Shown here piece by piece: positions 1 to 5,467 of a stretch of 10,233 bases of DNA. Made by a program: the position numbers and the translations under genes. Origin of the DNA: an uncultured Chloroflexota bacterium (lineage in GTDB: Bacteria > Chloroflexota > Anaerolineae > Aggregatilineales > Phototrophicaceae); contig CALMZT010001173.1 in assembly GCA_937870805.1 (NCBI GenBank), positions 1-10,233 on the forward strand, read 5' to 3'. The notes under the pieces are model-generated. The model saw only the letters and a list, made by a program, of their open reading frames with translations. It did no database searches and had not been told where the DNA came from. Each line of letters starts with the position of its first letter. The first letter of the stretch is position 1.

Positions 1-37
1 TTTCATGCGCACATGTTCAACACCGCGCGTCTTGAAG

Positions 38-92
38 CCCCTCTCCCGCCACACTCGCTCACTGACGGTCAAGTTTCCGCAGGGGAGAGGGG
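38..92. repeat. Inverted repeat of the CCCCTCTCCC/GGGAGAGGGG type
   Basis: A perfect 10-bp inverted repeat: CCCCTCTCCC at 38-47 pairs with GGGAGAGGGG at 83-92, separated by 35 bases. The right arm continues into GGTTTGGGGTGAGG (91-104). Sequences of this style (CCTCACCCCAAACCCCTCTCC on the other strand) are, as I recall, common dispersed intergenic repeats in Chloroflexota and some cyanobacteria. The family assignment is from memory and untested. It may act as a non-autonomous mobile repeat or a transcript-end structure. There is no T-tract of the kind a factor-independent terminator would need. Confidence 0.6.
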
Positions 93-141
93 TTTGGGGT
101 GAGGTCATGGCGTGCGCTCAATTTCCCTGCATCAAAAATCT

Positions 142-168
142 ACCCTTGTGAAGGGTTGGGGAGAGGTG
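142..168. repeat. Short hairpin plus degenerate second copy of the G-rich repeat
   Basis: ACCCTT (142-147) and AAGGGT (151-156) form a perfect 6-bp stem with a 3-base loop. The right arm runs into GGTTGGGGAGAGGTG (154-168), which resembles the GGGGAGAGGGGTTTGGGG segment at 82-99. It is therefore probably part of the same dispersed repeat element, giving a composite repeat region of about 38-168. Its function is unknown. The rest of 169-310 shows no gene or clear signal. Confidence 0.4.
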
Positions 169-310
169 TCAACGCTTGTTACCGCAATATATTCTTAACC
201 CGCATCAATGCGCTTCCAGTTTCGTTTCAGCCCATCGACTTCAGCCATTGGCGGCGTAAACTTTCAAATATGGAACATCCGTAATTCGCCGATTTTTTAT
301 AGAACAAATA

Positions 311-339
311 TTCCAAACCCGCTAATTTTATGCTATAAT
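311..339 (+). promoter_or_regulatory. Extended -10 promoter upstream of small ORF
   Basis: TGCTATAAT at 331-339 is a perfect TATAAT hexamer (334-339) with the extended TGn element. TTCCAA at 311-316 is a weak -35 (3 of 6), 17 bases away. Transcription would begin near 346, about 29 bases before the ATG of the small ORF at 375. The surrounding AT-richness raises the chance of a random match. The co-occurrence of promoter, ribosome binding site and ATG at normal distances supports a real signal. Confidence 0.55.
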
Positions 340-374
340 TTTTTCTAACAGTGAGCATTCATAGGAATTTTACC

Positions 375-539
375 ATGAACATCCCTACATCCAATACCAA
401 TAATAGCTCAGTAAATTCTCTGTTCCTTTACTGTTTATCTGGCTTACATCTTACTTTAAAGTTAGAGGCTGGTATGTTTTTAAGCCGCTCCACAAGCGTT
501 TTACCTTCAACATCAACTTATTATCTACACAGCAAATAA
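375..539 (+). CDS. Small hypothetical protein, 54 aa
   Basis: An ATG at 375 opens a 54-residue frame ending in TAA at 537-539. AGGAA at 363-367, seven bases upstream, is one of the best Shine-Dalgarno matches in the window. The extended -10 promoter at 331-339 sits at the right distance. An in-frame GTG at 351 would add eight residues but would start about five bases from the predicted transcript start, so the ATG is preferred. The product is rich in Ser, Thr, Asn and Leu, with a short hydrophobic patch near residues 15-26 (NSLFLYCLSGLH). I recognise no family and no clear membrane segment. The AT-rich composition is unlike the neighbouring operons. It may be a genuine orphan small protein, a transferred fragment, or a chance frame inside a non-coding RNA. 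Confidence 0.35.
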   Translation: MNIPTSNTNNSSVNSLFLYCLSGLHLTLKLEAGMFLSRSTSVLPSTSTYYLHSK

Positions 540-602
540 AACAATACTCTGATAAATGTGTTTTTGCAGGCTAAAATTTGAGTCACACCACTATGCATAC
601 CT
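540..602. other. Convergent intergenic gap, no clear terminator
   Basis: This gap lies between the end of the small plus-strand frame and the end of the minus-strand permease gene, where a bidirectional terminator might be expected. I see no convincing GC stem followed by a T-tract on either strand. Together with 169-310 it accounts for the unexplained non-coding sequence at this end of the window. Confidence 0.4.
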
Positions 603-1391
603 TTAGTCCCTCACCGCAGCCGTGTCACTCAACCGATTGATTGCCCATACCGTCATCGTGATGAGTACGCCCGGCACGAGGCTCACCCACCACACCGTTC
701 GAAACCCCGCACGCCCGTCCGCCAGCATCACCCCCCAATCCGGCGCGCCCGGCGCAGCCCCTAGCCCCAGGAAGCTCAACGCCGCGCTGTTCAGGATGCA
801 GTAGCTGAAAACCGCCCCACCATATGCCAGCAGCGTTGTCGCCACGTTCGGCAGCACATGTCGCAGCAGCATACGCCCGCGCGTCGCACCCAATGCCTCC
901 GCCGCTTCTACGTACACCGCCGTTTGCGCAGTCAGCATCGCGCCGCGCACGACCCTTGCATACGGCGCAACCTGCGCGAACCCCGTCGCCAGCAGCAGTG
1001 CGACGCCCCCCTGCCCCAATAGCGTCACCACCACGAACGCCACCAGCAGCCCCGGTATTGCCAGCAGCGCATTCACCAGCGTCGTCACGATTACGTCAGC
1101 CCAACGCCCTGCCCCACTGCACAAGCCCAACGCCAGCCCGCCAGCTACCGCTACTACTGTCGCCCCAATGGCAATCCCCAGCGTGTGCTGTCCGCCATAC
1201 AACGCGCGGCTCAACACATCCCGCCCGAAGCGATCTGTGCCTAGTGGATGCGTCCACGTCTGCCCCGGCGGCAGCGACTGAGCATCTTCATCCGTCAGCA
1301 TCGGGTCAATAGGCGCAATGACAGGCGCGAACAGCACCAGCAGCACGACACCCCCCAACACGCTCAGCGCCAACCAATGGTGTCGCCACAT
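603..1391 (-). CDS. ABC transporter permease, DppC/OppC type
   Basis: This is an inner-membrane permease of a peptide/nickel/opine-type ABC importer (BPD_transp_1 fold), 262 residues, slightly short for DppC/OppC proteins (about 270-300). The N-terminal membrane segment (about 7-27) is followed by HPLGTDRFGRD (48-58), the hallmark loop of DppC-type subunits. More membrane helices follow. The EAA loop that docks the ATPase is at about 160-182 (YVEAAEALGA, with G168 and HVLPN). The family's LSFLGLG...PDWG segment is at 205-220. The ATG at 1391 lies two bases after the stop of the upstream permease gene, consistent with translational coupling in one operon. No ATPase gene follows. The substrate cannot be read from sequence; a peptide is the default guess. 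Confidence 0.93.
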   Translation of the reverse strand: MWRHHWLALSVLGGVVLLVLFAPVIAPIDPMLTDEDAQSLPPGQTWTHPLGTDRFGRDVLSRALYGGQHTLGIAIGATVVAVAGGLALGLCSGAGRWADVIVTTLVNALLAIPGLLVAFVVVTLLGQGGVALLLATGFAQVAPYARVVRGAMLTAQTAVYVEAAEALGATRGRMLLRHVLPNVATTLLAYGGAVFSYCILNSAALSFLGLGAAPGAPDWGVMLADGRAGFRTVWWVSLVPGVLITMTVWAINRLSDTAAVRD

Positions 1392-1393
1392 GG

Positions 1394-2278
1394 CTACGCT
1401 CTCAAACGTGGATCGAGCGCCCGCTGCACGCCATCCGCCGCCGTATTCACCAGCGTATACGCCACCGCCGCTAGCACGACGATGCCCTGCACAACGGGAT
1501 AATCTTGCCCCAACGTTCTCTCGACCAGCAGCCGCCCAATGCCCGGACGCGCGAACAGGCTTTCCGTGATCACCGTGCCCGTCAGCAGGAAGCCCGCTTG
1601 CAGCGCGATGACACTGACTACAGGCAGCAGCGCCACGCGCAGCACATGCCGCCCGATCACGATGTGCTCATGTAATCCTTTCGCCCGCGCCGTTCGCACG
1701 TAATCAGCGCGCGCCACCTCGCTCACCTGTCCTTGCAGTACCCATGCAATCGCTCCCGCCGCGTGGAAGCCAAGTACCGCAACAGGCAAAATCGTCTCAC
1801 TCCCCTCACCCGCTATCGACAGCGCACTCGCCGCGTAGATCACCAGCGTTCCCGTCCAGTAGATCGGCATACTCAGCGACAGGCTGATGACATTCTTCGC
1901 TATCTCCGTCCCAAGTCCGGCGCTCACCCCCAATCCTATTCCCGAAATGGTCGCCACGACCAGCGCATTCACGGCTAACGTCACTGTTGGCGCGAGTCGC
2001 ACGAGGATGGTTTCGGTCACAGGTTCGCCGTTCAGCAGCGAATAGCCCAAATCGCCGCGCAGCAATCCGCCGATGAAACGTCCATATTGCTCAATGAGCG
2101 GTATGTTGAGTCCCAATTGTACGCGCCGCTGCTCAATCACCTCAGCACTTGCGCCGCTGTCCAGCAGTTGCGCCTCCAACGCATCGCCGGGCAGCACCCG
2201 CAGCGCGAAGAAAGCCAGCGTCGCCGCCAACCAGATCACCATCACAGCCGAAGCGAGTTGTCGGACGAAATGATTCAT
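1394..2278 (-). CDS. ABC transporter permease, DppB/OppB type
   Basis: This is the partner permease of the same importer, 294 residues from the ATG at 2278. The start gives the typical DppB N-terminus: a short basic/aromatic stretch, a membrane segment (about 8-27) and then LRVLPGD (26-32). Family landmarks include GDLGYS (75-80), the EAA-like loop ADYVRTARAKGL (191-202) that contacts the ATPase, and TGTVITESLFARPGIG (233-248) near the C-terminus. An in-frame TTG at 2299 would add seven residues (MGYVTLE) and has the partial Shine-Dalgarno AGGTAGAG before it. I prefer the ATG because it matches the family, although its own ribosome binding site is weak. It lies 27 bases after the substrate-binding protein gene and two bases before the DppC-type gene. 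Confidence 0.93.
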   Translation of the reverse strand: MNHFVRQLASAVMVIWLAATLAFFALRVLPGDALEAQLLDSGASAEVIEQRRVQLGLNIPLIEQYGRFIGGLLRGDLGYSLLNGEPVTETILVRLAPTVTLAVNALVVATISGIGLGVSAGLGTEIAKNVISLSLSMPIYWTGTLVIYAASALSIAGEGSETILPVAVLGFHAAGAIAWVLQGQVSEVARADYVRTARAKGLHEHIVIGRHVLRVALLPVVSVIALQAGFLLTGTVITESLFARPGIGRLLVERTLGQDYPVVQGIVVLAAVAYTLVNTAADGVQRALDPRLRA

Positions 2279-2305
2279 TTCTAGGGTTACGTATCCCAAC
2301 TCTAC

Positions 2306-3907
2306 CTAATCGCTTGCCAGTGTCACATTGTTCATGAGGGGGAACCAACCGTAGGGGTCATAGGTCAATCCTGCGATGCGCGCGCTTGCCCCATTGAGGT
2401 TCACGGGATCGGCAATCGGCAGCACCAGCGCATTCTCCATGATGAGGCGCTGCGCCTGCGCATACAACGCCCGCCTCGTCCGAGTATCAGTGCTGGCTAC
2501 CGCTTGATTGAGAATGTTATCCAGGTCGGGATTGCTGTATCCCGTCCAGTTGCGCGAACCACCCGTTTGATAGTAAGGATTGATGATCGCCGGATCAACG
2601 CCAAAGGTGTTCCAGGCGACAAGGTTATACGCTCCCGAATTCACCGCTTCGATGAGTGAACCCCGACTCGGCACAGGTTGCAGCACGGCACGAATGCCAA
2701 TCGTGCGCCACTGATCTTCAATCAACTGCGCCACATCTGGAATGAAGTTCCATGGCGGCACAAGAATAATGACGGACAAGTCTCCTTCACGTGCATCAAG
2801 GTAGCCATTGTTGTCACCGTCGCTGTATCCTGCTGCTTCTAAAATAGCTTGCGCCTGCGCAGTGTCTTGCGCGTACATGCCCTGCACTTCTGTTGTATAG
2901 AATATCGTCGTGGCTGAAATTGGACCCCACGCCACAGGCGCGAATCCTTGATATACTGTGTCCACGATAGCGCTGCGATTGGTGCCATAGAGCAGGGCGC
3001 GCCGCACGTCGACAGAATCGGTTGGAAAACGCTGCGTATTCATCAGAAACTGAATCGGCTCACCGGGAACAGCGACAGGCACAAGTTGAACCTCACTGTT
3101 TCCTGTCAACGCGCGGGCATCCACAGGCAGCAGTTCGCCAATGATCTGTACGTCACCGTTTTCCAAGGCAATCCCTCTGGTTGGTGGGTCAACGTAGAAG
3201 CGGTACTCGATCTCATCGACAGAGTTATCAGTGACAGCATTGTAAAATTCTGGACCCCATGTGTAGTCTGGATTGCGTCGGATGAGCAGACGACTCCCCG
3301 GTGTGTACTCCACAAATGTAAAAGGTCCCGTCCCCACCTGATGATATTGGTAGCGGTTATTGGAAACTTCTGCCAGCGCCGCCGGGCTTGCCATACCCAG
3401 ATACACCTGGCTCAAGCCATCAAGCAGCGGACTGTACGCCTGCGTTAGCCGAAGCTCAATGGTATACTCGTCAACGATGTTATAGCCCGCGTAAGGACCC
3501 AGTAGGAACAACGCGCGCTGCGAAGCCGTCGCGGGATTTGTAATACGATCAAGATTCGCGCCGACTGCCAGCGCGTTAAATACTGTGCCATCATGGAACG
3601 TCACGCCCTGCCGCAGGCTAAACGTATAAAGTAATCCATCCGGTGAAATTGACCACGACGCTGCCAGTCCCGGCACAATTTCATAGGTCTCCGGGTCACG
3701 ATAGACAAGCGTATCGTACACCTGCCGCAAGACGATACCTAATTCTGCATTCTCATTGATATGCGGATCAAAGCCGCTGGGTTCAAGTGTCAAACCATAA
3801 ACGATGCGGTTACGCGCGGCGATGGTCTGTGTGTTCGCAGTGGGCACGCATCCGGCAGCAGCCAAACTTAAGAGCAGTAAAAACACTATCGCGTGAAGTG
3901 TTCTCAA
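2306..3907 (-). CDS. ABC transporter substrate-binding lipoprotein, family 5 (SBP_bac_5)
   Basis: This is the extracytoplasmic solute receptor for the importer, 533 residues, normal for family 5 (peptide, nickel, opine) proteins. It starts with TTG at 3907. That start gives a clean lipoprotein signal: MRTLHAIVFLLLLSLAAAGC, with lipidation expected at C20. Family landmarks are the mature start with YGLTLEPSGFDPH (37-49), LAASWSISPDGLLYTFSLRQG (81-101), the phrase FHDGT (104-108), VGTGPF (191-196) and NPDY (212-215). At 363-374, DGDNNGYLDARE matches a 12-residue EF-hand loop (D1, D3, N5, G6, L8, E12); related sequences (DTDGDG-type) occur at this place in many family members. It is the first gene of the operon, so it likely sets substrate specificity. 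Which substrate is unknown. Confidence 0.93.
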   Translation of the reverse strand: MRTLHAIVFLLLLSLAAAGCVPTANTQTIAARNRIVYGLTLEPSGFDPHINENAELGIVLRQVYDTLVYRDPETYEIVPGLAASWSISPDGLLYTFSLRQGVTFHDGTVFNALAVGANLDRITNPATASQRALFLLGPYAGYNIVDEYTIELRLTQAYSPLLDGLSQVYLGMASPAALAEVSNNRYQYHQVGTGPFTFVEYTPGSRLLIRRNPDYTWGPEFYNAVTDNSVDEIEYRFYVDPPTRGIALENGDVQIIGELLPVDARALTGNSEVQLVPVAVPGEPIQFLMNTQRFPTDSVDVRRALLYGTNRSAIVDTVYQGFAPVAWGPISATTIFYTTEVQGMYAQDTAQAQAILEAAGYSDGDNNGYLDAREGDLSVIILVPPWNFIPDVAQLIEDQWRTIGIRAVLQPVPSRGSLIEAVNSGAYNLVAWNTFGVDPAIINPYYQTGGSRNWTGYSNPDLDNILNQAVASTDTRTRRALYAQAQRLIMENALVLPIADPVNLNGASARIAGLTYDPYGWFPLMNNVTLASD

Positions 3908-3953
3908 TTTTTCTCAGCCTTTTCACGTTGCGGTCAATCCGTTAGCATTGCAC

Positions 3954-3982
3954 AGTATATCAACACCATCGTGAGAAGTCAT
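3954..3982 (-). promoter_or_regulatory. Candidate promoter for the ABC transporter operon
   Basis: Read on the minus strand, ATGACT (3982-3977, 4 of 6 to the -35 consensus, with a TGAC core) is followed after 17 bases by TATACT (3959-3954, 5 of 6 to the -10). The predicted start is near 3947, about 40 bases before the TTG codon at 3907. The -35 overlaps the start codon of the divergent gene at 3981, so the two transcription units are packed back to back. On the plus strand only a weak pair is seen (TTTTCA at 3920-3925 and TAGCAT at 3943-3948, 17 bases apart). Confidence 0.45.
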
Positions 3983-4892
3983 GACTAGGTTAGACTCGCG
4001 CTTAATCGCACCACCTGAAAAAGAGGAAATATACCCGTATCGCCGCGCATGGCGCAGTGTCGTGGTCGAAAGCAGCGTCATGTTTGCCATCACAGCGCTG
4101 ATCTTTGTGCTGTTGAATTATCTTGGGCTAGCTATTCCACAGCGCGTTTACCGTCCACTGAATTTGGGATTGACACTGCTGCCTATTCTTTTGTGGGTAA
4201 TCTTCTCATGGTCGCAGGAGCGTCGCGTACAGGAGCCTCGCCAGCGCTTGATGTCCGTATTGCTGTTGAGCGCGCTTGTCGCCAACGCTATCGGTTATCC
4301 TTTGGTCAACGAATTCTTCCGGGTAGATCGCTGGCTTCCTCTCGAAAATGCCGTCAATCGTATTGTTGGATACGCCTTTACCATCGGCATCACACAAGAA
4401 CTTTTGAAATACCTGGTGCTTCGGGCGCTTGTCTGGCCCGACCATTTCAACACATGGCTGGACGGTATCGCCTACAGTGCCGCCGCTGCCATAGGCTACG
4501 CGACAGTGTTAAATCTGCATTTTGTCTTGAGCACCGATGCTTCTCCTGATGTCGCTGCCGTGCGCATTTTCGGCACCTACGCTGTCCACCTTGCTACAAG
4601 CCTGTTGATGGGCTATGCCCTGTCAGATTTACGCTTCAGTGGGTCTTCGCTGTTGTTTCTACCGCTATCGCTTGCGCTGAGCGCTTTCATCGCCGGCATT
4701 GCGATTCCTGTGCGTTCGGGATTGGTGAATGCCAGCCTTTCCCCCGATGCTCTCGAACTCAGCCTCTCGCGTCCAATTCTCGGCATTGGCTTTTCGGCAG
4801 CCATACTCGTCGCGCTGATGCTGGTGCTCTCGTTTCTTTTCCGCATTGCCGAGCGTCGTCAACGCGAGGCACAGGAATCGCGCGAGGCATAA
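3981..4892 (+). CDS. PrsW-like polytopic membrane protein with altered signature residues
   Basis: A 303-residue protein with a basic cytoplasmic N-terminus and about seven or eight membrane helices. First helices are near 28-50, 61-77 and 91-106; the last is near 266-288, followed by a charged tail. The core resembles the PrsW family of intramembrane proteases: QELLK (139-143) where PrsW proteins have EExxK; DGIAYSAAAAIGYATVLN (161-178) where they have DGxxYGxxxGxGFAxxEN; and RIFGTYAVHLATSLLMGY (195-212) with the conserved H203. The first Glu of the EE pair is Q139 and the Glu of EN is L177, so catalysis is doubtful. The start ATG at 3981 follows GAGAAG at 3973-3978, closer than ideal. It is the first gene of a four-gene operon. 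An unrelated helix bundle is the alternative if profile searches disagree. Confidence 0.72.
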   Translation: MTRLDSRLIAPPEKEEIYPYRRAWRSVVVESSVMFAITALIFVLLNYLGLAIPQRVYRPLNLGLTLLPILLWVIFSWSQERRVQEPRQRLMSVLLLSALVANAIGYPLVNEFFRVDRWLPLENAVNRIVGYAFTIGITQELLKYLVLRALVWPDHFNTWLDGIAYSAAAAIGYATVLNLHFVLSTDASPDVAAVRIFGTYAVHLATSLLMGYALSDLRFSGSSLLFLPLSLALSAFIAGIAIPVRSGLVNASLSPDALELSLSRPILGIGFSAAILVALMLVLSFLFRIAERRQREAQESREA

Positions 4893-4895
4893 AAA

Positions 4896-5465
4896 ATGCA
4901 GCTTACCCAGACGCAGCGTTGGGCAAATTACCTCACCCTGATCTTCGGGCTGGTCGGCATGTTTATCGGCTTCAATCTCCGTGACAGTGCCCTCAACGCC
5001 ACCTCACTCTATGTCAACACACAGGCAGGGATTCAAGCCGCTTATCCACGTAACTGGCTCATCGACCAGGGAGGGACTTACGTCTTTCGTGTACGTGATA
5101 TGGCGCAGCGTGGTTTCAAAACCACGATTCAGGTTGCCGTGCTTCCTATTGGTCCCGACCATACGGAGCGCAACGTTCTGGATACCCTCGTCCTAAGCCG
5201 TGTACAATCGTTAGCAGGTTACAATGTCATCGGTATTGACGACTACGTGCTGCCCGATGAAACGCCCGCTATTTGGGTTACTTCTACCTACGTTGATACG
5301 CAGACCGACCCCTTCCTGCAAGGCGTGCCTACAAGCGTAGAAAGTGTCGATGTCATCACTATCAAGCGTGGTCAAGCCATCATCATCACCTTTCTCAGCG
5401 ATGCGCAGTTCTTTGATGAGAATCTCCTGACCTTCCAGCAGTTTCTAAACGAGTTAGAGTTTTAG
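4896..5465 (+). CDS. Membrane-anchored extracytoplasmic protein, PsbP/DUF1795-like
   Basis: A 189-residue protein with one N-terminal membrane segment (about 11-27, YLTLIFGLVGMFIGFNL). The rest is predicted to lie outside the membrane. The soluble part begins with GIQAAYPRNWLID (45-57), like the 'x-aYPxxW' opening of PsbP/DUF1795/DcrB-type domains. It ends with a hydrophobic strand (AIIITFLSDA, 151-160) and a final helix (FDENLLTFQQFLNELEF, 173-189), also usual in that fold. The family call is by pattern only. ATG 4896 lies three bases after the preceding stop, and GAGG at 4884-4887 gives good ribosome binding. The gene is sandwiched between a PrsW-like membrane protein and a secreted protease, so it could be an anchor, cofactor or substrate for either. 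No catalytic residues are evident. Confidence 0.6.
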   Translation: MQLTQTQRWANYLTLIFGLVGMFIGFNLRDSALNATSLYVNTQAGIQAAYPRNWLIDQGGTYVFRVRDMAQRGFKTTIQVAVLPIGPDHTERNVLDTLVLSRVQSLAGYNVIGIDDYVLPDETPAIWVTSTYVDTQTDPFLQGVPTSVESVDVITIKRGQAIIITFLSDAQFFDENLLTFQQFLNELEF

Positions 5466-5467
5466 CG

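Noticed and set aside
824..1312. Long proline/alanine-rich plus-strand frame opposite the DppC-type permease
   Set aside because: It lies wholly antisense to a well-recognised permease gene. Its low-complexity composition is what GC-rich antisense codons give, and no start signal is seen.
2948..3448. 166-codon plus-strand frame inside the substrate-binding protein gene
   Set aside because: It is antisense to conserved family 5 coding sequence and has no family resemblance or promoter.
4049..4549. 166-codon frame within the PrsW-like gene
   Set aside because: It is a shifted frame of the same strand, Cys/Arg-rich and without hydrophobic pattern. The frame from 3981 explains the region.
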